Positions 36,701 to 44,949 of a stretch of DNA of 64,000 bases are shown here, one piece after another. The notes under the pieces are model-generated. The model ran no database searches, was not told where the DNA came from, and saw only the letters and a list, made by a program, of their open reading frames with translations. The stretch spans positions 4,448,501 to 4,512,500 of the forward strand of contig NZ_SGXG01000001.1 of assembly GCF_004216715.1 (NCBI RefSeq), in the 5' to 3' direction. Source of the stretch: Cecembia calidifontis. Its GTDB lineage: Bacteria; Bacteroidota; Bacteroidia; Cytophagales; Cyclobacteriaceae. Both the position numbers and the translations under genes were made by a program. Numbering within the stretch: the first letter of the stretch is position 1; every line of letters starts with the position of its first letter.

Positions 36701-37572
36701 TCTGCACGGCTTGCAGGACCTATGGTCACTTTGGCAATGTCGCGGATGCGCAGAGGTACATTGTTACTTACCTTTACCACCGCCTTTTCAATATCTTCCA
36801 AGGACTTCACATATCCCAATCCACGAACAATAAACTCCACTTGATTGATCTCCATGGTATTGGCACCAATATCCAGGTTGGACTGCTTGATGGCATTCAT
36901 CACCTGCATCATCGACACATTGTGCGCTTTCATAGCCACAGGGTCCAGGTCCACCTGATACTCTTTCACATGGCCACCGATGGTCGCCACTTCCGCCACT
37001 CCTTCCGTGCCTGCCAGGCCATAGCGTACGTAGTAATCCTGTATGCTTCGGAGTTCGTGCAGATCCCAACCACCGGCCGGGTTACCCTTCTCATCCCTGC
37101 CTTCCAAGGTGTAGAAATATACCTGTCCAAGACCCGTTGCATCGGGTCCGAGTTTGGGTTGCACACCTTCAGGCAGTAATCCTGCAGGAAGCGAATTCAA
37201 CTTTTCCAGAATTCGGGAGCGGCTCCAATAGAATTCCACATCATCCTCAAAAATGATGTAGATTGAAGAAAAGCCGAACATGGAGGTGCTTCGGATAGAT
37301 TTTACACCTGGCATCCCCAAAAGGGAGGTAGTCAAAGGATAAGTGATCTGATCCTCCACATCCTGAGGAGAACGTCCCATCCAATCGGTAAAGACGATCT
37401 GTTGGTTCTCACCGATATCAGGTATGGCATCTACTGGCACAGGGTCGTTGGGGAGAAAACCCGTGCTCCAGTTGAAGGGGGCCGTCACGATCCCCCAGCC
37501 TATCACGAGCAAAAGAAGTATTACTGTGACCAGTTTATTTTCGAGAAAGAATTTTATGATATTGTTTAGCAT
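33703..37572 (-). CDS. cusA: CusA/CzcA-type heavy-metal RND efflux pump
   Basis: The inner-membrane pump uses proton flow to expel metal ions through CusB and CusC. The 1289-residue protein has the HME-RND plan: TM1 at the N-terminus, VDAIPDIGENQQIVFTDW, porter domains, and the second half ending in the last helices (GMTVALISLFIVPVLYG). It is about 240 residues longer than classical CusA, with an extra hydrophobic segment (about 540-660) and a periplasmic insert (about 790-880: YLIQVNGKVWWYDRQDGAIW). Long versions occur in Bacteroidota. Cu/Ag is favoured over Co/Zn by the neighbouring Met/His-rich proteins, but this is inference. Confidence 0.92.
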   Translation of the reverse strand: MLNNIIKFFLENKLVTVILLLLVIGWGIVTAPFNWSTGFLPNDPVPVDAIPDIGENQQIVFTDWMGRSPQDVEDQITYPLTTSLLGMPGVKSIRSTSMFGFSSIYIIFEDDVEFYWSRSRILEKLNSLPAGLLPEGVQPKLGPDATGLGQVYFYTLEGRDEKGNPAGGWDLHELRSIQDYYVRYGLAGTEGVAEVATIGGHVKEYQVDLDPVAMKAHNVSMMQVMNAIKQSNLDIGANTMEINQVEFIVRGLGYVKSLEDIEKAVVKVSNNVPLRIRDIAKVTIGPASRAERAILDKGGAEAVGGVVVARYGDNPLQVIDAIKAKIDEISPGLPSKTLEDGTVSKVTIVPFYDRSGLIKETLNTLNEAISLQILITIIVIMVMVYNLRASLLISALLPLAVLMCFIMMKYVGVDANIVALSGIAIAIGTMVDLGIILNENILRHLEESDGKKTKLQLIYDATTEVSSAILTAVMTTIVSFLPVFTLQAAEGKLFGPLAYTKTFALVAALIFTLVFMPAFAHWVFGAQVKSKNYKTILNGLMAVAGLILLFYFPWAGWVLLAFAANHLIHYFFPKQTKEGRYKNQVAMIIAVVAVSVLLAIEWRPLGLAQSVFVNFLFIGLVVGVVLGIFALFIRYYARLLHWCLEHAKVFLLIPLTIILLAVNIWLGFGKIFGFVATGFDKVGVNIRTTSVWSGLVHAFPGMGKEFMPALNEGSFLLMPTSMPHSGVEANMQIVKQLDMLVQAIPEVEMVVGKAGRAESPLDPAPMSMYENIINYKTEYLQDENARKLRFKVDREGNYLIQVNGKVWWYDRQDGAIWDEDKNYMDEAQRRAVARNISKYLVADEKKGQYFRQWRDEIRTPDDIWDEIQVRTSNLPGVTSAPKLQPIETRLVMLQTGMRAPMGMKVYGPNLETIENFSLKLEAVLKEVPSVKSEAVFADRSLGKPYLEIDLDRTQLGRYGLNIADVQEFIEVAIGGMTLSTTVEGRERYAIRARYAREYRDDPEALRRILVTTPTGAQIPLGQLAEISYRPGPMMIRGENTFLVGYVLFDKRDGFAEGSVVDDARNFIQQKINSGELEVPAGVSYTFSGSYENQIRAEKRLAIVIPLCLAVIFLILYFQFRSTAMVLMIFSAIAMAFSGGFMMLWLYGQDWFFDFNFLGTNMRELFQMRTFNLSVAVWVGFIALFGIATDDGVVMGTYLKQSFEKFQPKNVNEVRKAVLEAGLKRVRPCLMTTATTLLALLPVLTSSGRGSDIMIPMAIPAFGGMTVALISLFIVPVLYGKYQEFRVKRN

Positions 37573-37857
37573 AAATTCTGTATTTAGCTTAAATCATCTG
37601 CACATCTTTTGAGTGATGGAGACAGATATTTATAGATATCGGATCCGCTAAGGCGGACAAGGTATTTGTGGATATTGTATCCCAAAGCAAAGCTTTAGCT
37701 TGTTTAAAAAAGGGAATAGCGAAAAGGGCTTTGGCTTGACCTGTCAGGCTATGAAAACCTTATAGATTTTCATACTAGATCGACTGTTGATCAGAAATCT
37801 CAATGAATCTTTGTGCCTTAGTGTCTTCGTGGCTACCCTTTCTACTTGTGGGAAAAA
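37573..37857. repeat. spacer before cusA with repeat fragments
   Basis: 285 bp without a gene. It contains a partial copy of the ATATT-rich arm (37623-37642), a TCCGC/GCGGA hairpin at 37653-37667 (TCCGCTAAGGCGGA), and AAGCTTTAGCTT-type short palindromes. No clear promoter could be picked out. Confidence 0.4.
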
Positions 37858-38241
37858 TCAAATCAGGAATACCTGACAAAAAATATAGATAGGAGTATTC
37901 TGAAATATCGGGGGTGAGGAATCAGCAGAGGCTGTTTTCTCTTCTGTAGTTCGAAAAATTACTGGTAATTCAAAAGCAGCAGCATCAAAAGTAAGTAACT
38001 CACATACCTGATGCTGGAAATCCAAAATATCAGATAGCTGTTGATCGGAATTGGGAAGTTCCAATTTGGAGACATCATCACAGCATCCCGACATAGGGGT
38101 GTCTGACCCACAGCAGGTTTTGTATTCGGCAAAAACATTGATCCTTTGGAAGTCATCCCCACAAAAATGCATGGAATAGCTCAAACCTGCGTTAAAAAAC
38201 ACATAGAAAACAAGGAGTGCTATTTTGATGAATGACTTCAC
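37858..38241 (-). CDS. HYC_CC_PP-type small exported protein
   Basis: A 127-residue protein starting with GTG (MKSFIKIALLVFYVFF signal segment). It shows the ordered motifs that name the HYC_CC_PP family in a slightly variant form: MHFCGDD (HFC in place of HYC), CCGSDTPMSGCCDD and SSPPIF. These proteins sit next to Cus-type efflux genes in many Bacteroidota and are presumed periplasmic metal ligands. Here it lies 285 nt upstream of cusA on the same strand, which fits. No enzyme domain is visible. Confidence 0.75.
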   Translation of the reverse strand: MKSFIKIALLVFYVFFNAGLSYSMHFCGDDFQRINVFAEYKTCCGSDTPMSGCCDDVSKLELPNSDQQLSDILDFQHQVCELLTFDAAAFELPVIFRTTEEKTASADSSPPIFQNTPIYIFCQVFLI

Positions 38242-38462
38242 GAGAAATAATTACGCTACAAATTTATGAAGGTTCTGTTTTGTAAATGTATAGAATTATT
38301 GTTGGAGTTTCAAAAATCATATTGAAACCTTAAACCCCAATGCCTTGCCGAACCGTCTGAAATGATAGTAGAGTGGACCATATCTCCTGAAGTTCCTTCA
38401 TACTTCAATTCCTTTTATTCTTCAATGCAAATCTCTACATGGATAGACGAAATCATGGAAAA

Positions 38463-39176
38463 CTAGAATCTATAACTAAATAAAACCTGATAAAAAGGTG
38501 TGATACCTGATTGCCAGGATTTGACAGTGCTGTTTTCATAGCTGATGATAATGTTATCTTCATTAAAAGTCGATACGTAATCGGTATCCTGCTTTTGATG
38601 GGAGTATATAGTTTGCAAACTACTTTCCACTGAGATGGCAAAGTTGTTGCCCAACTGGTGAGTATAACCCAGAATTCCTGCAAACCTCAAATTTGTTTCG
38701 CGATAGTAGTCATGCCCGACTACATTCCAGCCAAAGTCCCCTGTGTAATCTTTGAGATTTACCTTCCTGAAATATCCAAGATCTGCACCAAAGTAAACTG
38801 AACCCTTGTCAAATATCAGGAGCTCTCTTTGTATACCTGCAGAGACAAAAAAGGAGTTGACACGGTAATCAAGACCAACTTTATCCTCATTGAATGCAGA
38901 GTCAAGGTAAGCATATCCTTCCGCTCCCAACCGCAACCGTAGACTGGTTTTTTTGGGAGCTTGGGGATTCAACATAAACCTCCCAAAAAGCGAATAGGCA
39001 GGAAGCTCATTTTTATCAATCAAGGAAAGCGCATCTAAACCTATTTCCCACCTGGGAATCCTGTCGCTAACTTGGGCATAGGACTGCTGTTGGATTGAAT
39101 ACAATATCAAAATTATAAGAAAAAAAGCCCTAATAACGTTTTTTGATAATTCAGAACTCACGATTACGTATTTCAT
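38463..39176 (-). CDS. outer-membrane beta-barrel protein, paralogue A
   Basis: A 237-residue exported protein with a signal segment (hydrophobic stretch about 16-28, cleavage near SYAQ) and alternating beta strands ending in FYQVLFSYRF, a barrel-type C-terminus. It shares a clear block with the protein at 41021-41683: RWEIGLDALSLIDKNELP followed by YSLFGRFMLNPQA, and the same C-terminal pattern. It is the third gene of a barrel-cargo-barrel operon, 9 nt after the T9SS cargo gene. I do not recognise a named family. Confidence 0.7.
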   Translation of the reverse strand: MKYVIVSSELSKNVIRAFFLIILILYSIQQQSYAQVSDRIPRWEIGLDALSLIDKNELPAYSLFGRFMLNPQAPKKTSLRLRLGAEGYAYLDSAFNEDKVGLDYRVNSFFVSAGIQRELLIFDKGSVYFGADLGYFRKVNLKDYTGDFGWNVVGHDYYRETNLRFAGILGYTHQLGNNFAISVESSLQTIYSHQKQDTDYVSTFNEDNIIISYENSTVKSWQSGITPFYQVLFSYRF

Positions 39177-39185
39177 CTTTGTAAT

Positions 39186-41018
39186 TTATTTCTCTATTTT
39201 TAATTGAGTCTTGGTAATGTAATTCCCATTTCGGTAATGTAGGATATAAATTCCAGCAGGAAGGTCTTGAATGTACATGGTCTTTTTCTTAGAAATGGTT
39301 TCTACCTTTCTTAAGTTACCATTTTTATCATAAAGAAGCACCTGTCCCTCATTTACACTTTTTCCTGTCTTTTTTTCGTGTTCTTCAACACCCAAAAGTG
39401 AAACAGAGACTTCTTCAGAAGACGGGTTTGGATAAAGTAATAGACATATATCCCCGTTTTCTGGATTACAGCCACTTCCAGGTGGGCAAGAAAATGGATC
39501 TGAATATAAGTTTGTCGTTTTCCATTGGCTCCAACCACAGCCATTATTGACTCTTACCGACACAGCAGCATCTACATATTGTGATGGTGAATAATTCGCA
39601 ATATTAATAACAAAAGAATTTGGATTTGAACCATATTGTGTTGAATATCCATTCGTCACCTGTACTTCATATTGGTAATTTGGATTATATGGACTAATAT
39701 GTGTTACATATACTCCATTTGGACATACATATGGATATCCACCCGCAGAGGAATCAAATGCAGGATTAATTATATCTTCTGTTTGAATAGGTCCCACCTT
39801 GATTTGTTTTGTGACCACATAATTACAAGCCCCCGATACAGTAAATCTTAGGGTTGCAGTTCCGGGATTTGAACTAGGTTGTAAAAATGCAGAAGAACCG
39901 TTGCCAGATGAGGTAACTACTCGATTAGATGGGGTAACAGTCCATGAAATTGAAGAATTGGTCGGAGCATCAATTAAAGAAAATGTACTTCCACCTGAAC
40001 AAACAGATTCATTTGGAGGGCCCAAAATAGTTCCTGCGTTTTGCGGTGTAATAGATTTAGATGTAGTAACGACACATCCTGAACTAAGGGAGATATTAAC
40101 TGAAAGTGTTTGCGATGTAGAACCAGCAGGTGTAATTGTCCTTGTTCTTCCGGTTCCAGTCATCGTCCAACCTGACGGTAAGTTCCAGTTATATCCATTT
40201 GCTACAGCACAAGGCAAATCCTGTACAGAGGCTAAAAATGGAACACCACATTTTATTTCATTCGGAGTTGTAATAGTTAGAGAAGGTGTCCTATTTATAA
40301 CTATGGCCCTTGGAAGACTATAATGCGGAGTACCCCTTCCCTCTGTATTTGTCCAAGCTCTTACAGTAACACTCCCACTTACGCTACTGCAATTTGGAAT
40401 GAAGCTTTGAGTGTGGGCATTTGCTGAAGTAAACAATCTTCCAGTTCCATTAGAGGTTGTACCATCCGCAAACTTCCAACCTGCTGGAATAGTCCATTCA
40501 TAGCCAGATGCGGCTCTACCAACACCGTTTGGAATTGCCATGGGTGATATACTAAAAGAAACTGGGTTGGTCTGACAGATAGGCACATTTAGAGATGATG
40601 AATTATTTATTTGGGATGGGGTTTCGCCAATTATTGACATTACGTGATATGAGTTTTGAGACTCAAAACTCCTATTAAATAAACTGTTGTTACATGACCC
40701 AAAGGTGATTTTTACTTTGGCACCCTGGCTCTCGGTCTTCTGATTTCCCCAAGTAACCAATATATCATCAAGCGTTGGGTTTATAGTAGCAGTTGCACCG
40801 CCGTTTCCAGTGACACTTGCACTTCTCGTACTACAAATAGGTGAATTGACATTGTCAGCATCAATTTTATATCCTAAACTAAATGATGTTTGCTCCCCAT
40901 ACCAAAATGGTGATGAACCATATGGGGTAAATATAACATCAGGTTTTGGTGGATCTGTTTGTGAAACTGATGTAAAACTTATCAAAAAGAATATAAAATA
41001 TATAAAAGCTTTTTTCAT
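39186..41018 (-). CDS. T9SS cargo protein with type A sorting domain
   Basis: A 610-residue secreted protein: signal peptide ending near SVSQ, then repeated Ig/PKD-like beta domains (GYEWTIPAGWKF and NGYNWNLPSGWTM are corresponding strands of neighbouring repeats; a further one has SISWTVTPSNRVV), and a C-terminal T9SS type A sorting domain (LLYPNPSSEEVSVSL, QVLLYDKNGN, LPAGIYILHYRNG, final TKTQLKIEK). It should be exported by the type IX machinery, trimmed by PorU and attached to the surface. Adhesion is plausible but not shown. Barrel genes lie 2 nt upstream and 9 nt downstream. Confidence 0.88.
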   Translation of the reverse strand: MKKAFIYFIFFLISFTSVSQTDPPKPDVIFTPYGSSPFWYGEQTSFSLGYKIDADNVNSPICSTRSASVTGNGGATATINPTLDDILVTWGNQKTESQGAKVKITFGSCNNSLFNRSFESQNSYHVMSIIGETPSQINNSSSLNVPICQTNPVSFSISPMAIPNGVGRAASGYEWTIPAGWKFADGTTSNGTGRLFTSANAHTQSFIPNCSSVSGSVTVRAWTNTEGRGTPHYSLPRAIVINRTPSLTITTPNEIKCGVPFLASVQDLPCAVANGYNWNLPSGWTMTGTGRTRTITPAGSTSQTLSVNISLSSGCVVTTSKSITPQNAGTILGPPNESVCSGGSTFSLIDAPTNSSISWTVTPSNRVVTSSGNGSSAFLQPSSNPGTATLRFTVSGACNYVVTKQIKVGPIQTEDIINPAFDSSAGGYPYVCPNGVYVTHISPYNPNYQYEVQVTNGYSTQYGSNPNSFVINIANYSPSQYVDAAVSVRVNNGCGWSQWKTTNLYSDPFSCPPGSGCNPENGDICLLLYPNPSSEEVSVSLLGVEEHEKKTGKSVNEGQVLLYDKNGNLRKVETISKKKTMYIQDLPAGIYILHYRNGNYITKTQLKIEK

Positions 41019-41020
41019 AA

Positions 41021-41683
41021 TTAAAAATTTATAGTAAACAATATTTGATAGAATGGTAATACTCCAAAATCTATTTTATTAGAAGATACTGAGCCCCATG
41101 AGATCGCATCTCCCTCTTGGGTTTCTGCCAAGTAATCTTCATTCTTGTAAGTTCTTCCTGCGAAGAGACCTGATTCAAAAGAAACTTTTATTTGGCTAAT
41201 TGGTTTGTAACTGAACCCCATTAATACATTTATATTCATAGAAAAATTAGTTCTGTCTGTTGTATATAACATCAGAGTTTCCTCAGAAAAGTAAAACGCA
41301 CTAATTGTTTGTATTCTCCTTATAAAATTCAAATCTCCTCCGTAGTACATTGAATGCTTAGCGGAGCTAACAAAATCCTTTTGGTATCCTAGTGAAAATA
41401 AAGTATTGGCCGCTTTATCATCAACCAAAGTATAAAATTCATCTGGTGTTTTCTTCTCAAAATTCTGAATTTGGTACCCAACTCTTGCCCTTATAAAACT
41501 TTCCTTTTCAGCATTGGGATTTAGCTGATACCTCCCAAAAATGGAATAGGAAGGCAGTTGGTTTTTGGAAAAAAGTGACAAGGCATCAATTCCTACTTCC
41601 CACCTTTTACTATCCTGTTGTCCATAGACGGATAGTATAAAAAAACATGGCAATACTACCAAAACAAAGGTTTTAAATTTCAT
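41021..41683 (-). CDS. outer-membrane beta-barrel protein, paralogue B
   Basis: A 220-residue exported protein with a signal peptide (FVLVVLPCFFILSVYGQ) and a beta-strand pattern to its C-terminal FYQILFTINF. RWEVGIDALSLFSKNQLP followed by YSIFGRYQLNPNA matches paralogue A almost residue for residue, while the middle has diverged. It is the first gene of the operon, 2 nt before the cargo gene. It does not show the PorP/SprF signature that accompanies type B cargo. Confidence 0.7.
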   Translation of the reverse strand: MKFKTFVLVVLPCFFILSVYGQQDSKRWEVGIDALSLFSKNQLPSYSIFGRYQLNPNAEKESFIRARVGYQIQNFEKKTPDEFYTLVDDKAANTLFSLGYQKDFVSSAKHSMYYGGDLNFIRRIQTISAFYFSEETLMLYTTDRTNFSMNINVLMGFSYKPISQIKVSFESGLFAGRTYKNEDYLAETQEGDAISWGSVSSNKIDFGVLPFYQILFTINF

Positions 41684-42030
41684 TTGTTCAACTGTTGAGT
41701 TATTATGGACTTTAATATTAATTAAAATAAAATACTATACCTAATTAAATAAAAAAAAACAACCCTAAGATCATAGTAATCAATAACTTAAATTTTCTTC
41801 TATTAAAATCATCCTTATCTAAAAATCAGATATCATGTCTTATTTTGTTATTTTGGATCCTTCCACGGTCACTATTTTTGATTGGGTTTTGAAGATATAC
41901 TTTTTAAGAGTTCCCATTCTTAATTTTTCCCAGTTGAGGGATATCTTCTCCGGGCAACCGTTTCAAATGAAAGTTGTTAATATTGAAATTCTAAGAATTC
42001 TTTAATTAAGATCAACACAGATACATACCA
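41684..42030. other. AT-rich spacer without a supported gene
   Basis: About 350 bp between the barrel operon and the DUF4143 remnant. A 56-codon open frame (41834-42004, MSYFVILDPSTVTIFDW) matches nothing I recognise. The promoter of the barrel operon must lie at the left end, but I could not identify it. Confidence 0.5.
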
Positions 42031-42337
42031 ATGCTAAAAACAAAGAAAATCTAATTGGAAAATACCAACTTCCAGTTTGCCTTTACTCCAAAAAATACAG
42101 ACTTGGGAACCCTTAGAGAGACCTTTTCACTAATCAAGTTTTCCATCTTCATCCCGTGGAACATGTCAAAGACCGGAATTTCAGGATCGACGGAAAGTAC
42201 ATCTTTGAGGTGGATGGCAAGAATAAAACCACTGAGCAAATTCAGGGAATTTAAAACAGCTTTATCGCTGCTGATAGTATTGAATATAGAAATGAAAAAC
42301 GTATTCAACTCTGGCTTTTTGGTTTTTTACACTGAGA
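42031..42337 (+). pseudogene. C-terminal remnant of an AAA/DUF4143 ATPase
   Basis: Pieces of the C-terminus common to Bacteroidota AAA ATPases with a DUF4143 domain can be read on the plus strand: LENTNFQFAF and LGTLRETF in one frame, then after a frameshift near 42128 FTNQVFHLHP, RIDGKYIFEVDGKNKTTEQI and finally IQLWLFGFL. A TAA stands before LEN (where a tyrosine codon is usual) and a second TAA after IQGI, so at least three lesions are present. The N-terminal Walker region is missing. This is a dead fragment. Confidence 0.6.
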
Positions 42338-42399
42338 TTTTAAACAATCGAATTTTTCTTAATTTTCAAAACCTAAAAATTAAAAGTGTTTTTCACAAC

Positions 42400-43326
42400 T
42401 CAATGCACTCCCTCAAACCAATTGAAATACTGTTTGATGATATTTTCTTTTTCCAAATGCAGGTATTCCAAAAATGCCTCAGCCACAGGTGAAAACCGCT
42501 TATTTTTTAAGTAAATCAGATTCCAAGTGGTTACTATAGGCAGATCATTTACCGGAATGATCTTCAAATCCCCATCCTTAATTTCATTTCTAAGCCCTAT
42601 AAGAGGCATCACCGAACAACCTAATCCTGCAATTACCGCCTGTTTCACCGCCTCATTGGAAGTGAGCTCCAATTTTTTGCTTACCGGAATATTGTTTTTC
42701 CTTAAATACCGCTCCATGGTCAGGCGGGTACCTGACCCATGTTCTCTGAAAATCAGGGTAATCTTTTCAAAAATCTCTTTTCCATAAACTTTTTGGTTCA
42801 GATCAAAATCCTTGTTGGCCACCAAATAAAGTTTATTCTCCATAAGGGGAATCGCCTCCACCTGCATGGCTTCAGGAAGAATTGAGACCAAAGCGAAATC
42901 AATTTCGTTTTCATCCAAACTGTTGATGACCATGGCCTTATTGGTCACATCGAGTTTGAGTTCTATGCCCGGATTGGCTTTTAGAAAATCCGCCAAAAAA
43001 TAAGGCATCACATATTTCCCTGTGGATACCACAGATATCTTAAGCCTTCCAGTCAATTGACCTTTGAATGAAGCAGTCTTAAAATTAATGGCATTGACCT
43101 GCTCCACTATTTTTTCAGCAGCCAAAGCAATTTCTTTTCCAAAATCTGTGATGTATAACTTCCTACCTACTACTTCGGTCAGCGGTATATCAAACTGCTC
43201 CTGAAAGTTTTTCAATTGTATGGAAACTGCAGGCTGTGTCAAATGCAGCTCTTCTGCTGCTTTTGTTATACTTTCAGTCTGTGTGACCTTTAAAAAAACC
43301 TGAAGTTGATGGAGTGTATAGTTCAT
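42400..43326 (-). CDS. LysR family regulator, probably of the adjacent bicarbonate transporter
   Basis: A 308-residue LTTR with an N-terminal winged HTH (LHQLQVFLKVTQTESITKAAEELHLTQPAVS) and a LysR substrate-binding domain (LKISVVSTGKYVMPYFLADF). It is closest in appearance to CbbR/CmpR-type regulators of carbon fixation and carbon uptake. It is divergent from the sbtA operon with about 90 bp between, the typical place of an LTTR target, so control of sbtA by inorganic carbon is a reasonable inference. Confidence 0.88.
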   Translation of the reverse strand: MNYTLHQLQVFLKVTQTESITKAAEELHLTQPAVSIQLKNFQEQFDIPLTEVVGRKLYITDFGKEIALAAEKIVEQVNAINFKTASFKGQLTGRLKISVVSTGKYVMPYFLADFLKANPGIELKLDVTNKAMVINSLDENEIDFALVSILPEAMQVEAIPLMENKLYLVANKDFDLNQKVYGKEIFEKITLIFREHGSGTRLTMERYLRKNNIPVSKKLELTSNEAVKQAVIAGLGCSVMPLIGLRNEIKDGDLKIIPVNDLPIVTTWNLIYLKNKRFSPVAEAFLEYLHLEKENIIKQYFNWFEGVH

Positions 43327-43417
43327 AAATTTTATTTATGCAATTCATTATAAATATAAATGAAAATATATTAATTATACTGATCAAATTTGTAAAAGGT
43401 TTCAAAACTTCAAAAAA

Positions 43418-43915
43418 ATGCCCCAGAGGATTTTCCTAAGCTGTTCTTCCAATCCTATCAAAAGCTACCTTAGGAAGCATTACCAATCTGAACCTTTCCT
43501 TTTTTCTTCTCCTGGTACTGTATTTGAGTCCAATTCGGAAATAGATCTGGATAAGATATATTGGATGATCAAAGAATTGGGGCCGGTTGAAATTATCCAA
43601 GTCCATGATATGGATTCGGTGTTTCTAACGGACATCATTTTGGACCAAAATGAAATTGATTTCCCCGGAAGAAAAGTGCTCTCAGAACTATACCACAACA
43701 ATACCGCTGAAGTTCAAAAAGAGGCCAAAACCCAATCTAAAGTAGGGGTTTTGGCCTTGTTACATATGGAATCACAGGCACAGTTTTTGATGCACCACAA
43801 AAAACTCTCTGAACTTTATTTGGAAGGACTGATCCAATTCAAAGGCCTTCTGACCCAACTACAAAAAAACAAATCGATTGAATTCGAACTCGAATTCCAA
43901 CACCAACCAGTATGA
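43418..43915 (+). CDS. unknown protein encoded with SbtA
   Basis: A 165-residue soluble protein starting MPQRIFLSCSSNPIKSYL. No signal or membrane segment is seen. The sequence mixes beta and helical stretches (VEIIQVHDMDSVFLTDIIL; VGVLALLHMESQAQFLMHH) and a charged C-terminal helix. I do not recognise the family. Its stop overlaps the sbtA start (ATGA at 43912-43915), so the two are translated together. In cyanobacteria SbtA is controlled by the PII-like SbtB, which is shorter (about 110 residues); this protein has the position but no SbtB motif I can identify. Confidence 0.7.
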   Translation: MPQRIFLSCSSNPIKSYLRKHYQSEPFLFSSPGTVFESNSEIDLDKIYWMIKELGPVEIIQVHDMDSVFLTDIILDQNEIDFPGRKVLSELYHNNTAEVQKEAKTQSKVGVLALLHMESQAQFLMHHKKLSELYLEGLIQFKGLLTQLQKNKSIEFELEFQHQPV

Positions 43916-44874
43916 ATTACCATTTATTGATTGACAACTTTACCAATCCTGCATTTTTATTTTTTGTTTTAGGAATTGTGGCGGTAAGGTTAAAAAGTGA
44001 CCTGGAAATCCCTAACAACTCCTCTAAATTTATCTCCCTTTATCTTTTGTTTGCCATTGGATTCAAAGGCGGACAAGAGCTTGCCCACAGCGAATTCAAC
44101 ATGGGAATCATTTGGGCGGTACTTTTTGGCATTGGAGTAGCGAGCATCATTCCCCTGTACACTTTCTTCATACTCAAAAAACGTTTCAGTGTAGAAAATG
44201 CAGGTGCAATAGCTGCTGCTTATGGTTCGGTATCCGCTGTAACTTTTGTGACTGCGGTTTCTTTTCTGGAAATCCAACAGCAGCATTTCAATGGTTACAT
44301 GGTGGCCATAATGGCATTGATGGAGGCTCCTGCCATCATATTAGGGGTACTTTTGATCAAAATCTTTTCGGAAGAAAGCAATTCCCAAATGAAGATCAGA
44401 AAAGTAGTGCACCATGCCTTTACCAATGGTTCGGTACTTCTCATCTTAGGAAGTCTGATTATCGGCCTATTGGCATCTGAAAAAGAGGCAAGAGGCATTG
44501 AGCCTTTTACCACTGATATTTTCAAAGGTTTCTTGGCCATTTTCCTGTTGGATATGGGCATCACCAGTGGTAAAAAATTAAAAGATTTCTTGGATTCAGG
44601 AAGATTTACAGCTGTATTTGCGCTAATTATCCCTCTTATCAACGGAATAATTGTGGCCTACATCTCACAATTGATCACACCCAATACAGGGGACCGCTTT
44701 ATGTTTGCCATCCTTGCCGCTTCAGCTTCTTACATTGCCGTCCCTGCAGCCATGAAGATTGCCGTTCCCAAAGCAAATCCGGGGATATTCCTTCCCATGG
44801 CCTTGGCTGTAACGTTCCCTTTCAACATTACCCTTGGTTTTCCGATCTATTATTGGGTAGCCAGCAGCCTTTAA
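43912..44874 (+). CDS. sbtA: sodium-dependent bicarbonate transporter SbtA
   Basis: A 320-residue membrane protein of the SbtA (DUF897) family with two inverted halves of about five helices. Family features include LLFAIGFKGGQELA, AGAIAAAYGSVSAVTFVTA and MALMEAPAIILGVLL. It imports bicarbonate with sodium. In a heterotroph this would feed carboxylases when CO2 is low. It is the second gene of an operon divergent from a LysR regulator. The stop is followed by a 75-nt AT-rich gap. Confidence 0.88.
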   Translation: MNYHLLIDNFTNPAFLFFVLGIVAVRLKSDLEIPNNSSKFISLYLLFAIGFKGGQELAHSEFNMGIIWAVLFGIGVASIIPLYTFFILKKRFSVENAGAIAAAYGSVSAVTFVTAVSFLEIQQQHFNGYMVAIMALMEAPAIILGVLLIKIFSEESNSQMKIRKVVHHAFTNGSVLLILGSLIIGLLASEKEARGIEPFTTDIFKGFLAIFLLDMGITSGKKLKDFLDSGRFTAVFALIIPLINGIIVAYISQLITPNTGDRFMFAILAASASYIAVPAAMKIAVPKANPGIFLPMALAVTFPFNITLGFPIYYWVASSL

Positions 44875-44949
44875 TTTTCATTAAAAAATTCTCAAAAATT
44901 TAATTGAAGATATTAGTTTTAAGCAAAAATTTTAAACCTCGTTTTTACT

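Noticed and set aside
42051..42308. Small minus-strand gene of 85 codons
   Set aside because: The plus strand of the same stretch carries fragments of a known ATPase C-terminus, so the minus frame is an antisense shadow of a pseudogene.
43418..43915. SbtB PII-like regulator
   Set aside because: Position fits, but at 165 residues it is too long and I can see no PII T-loop or nucleotide-binding pattern, so I left it unnamed.
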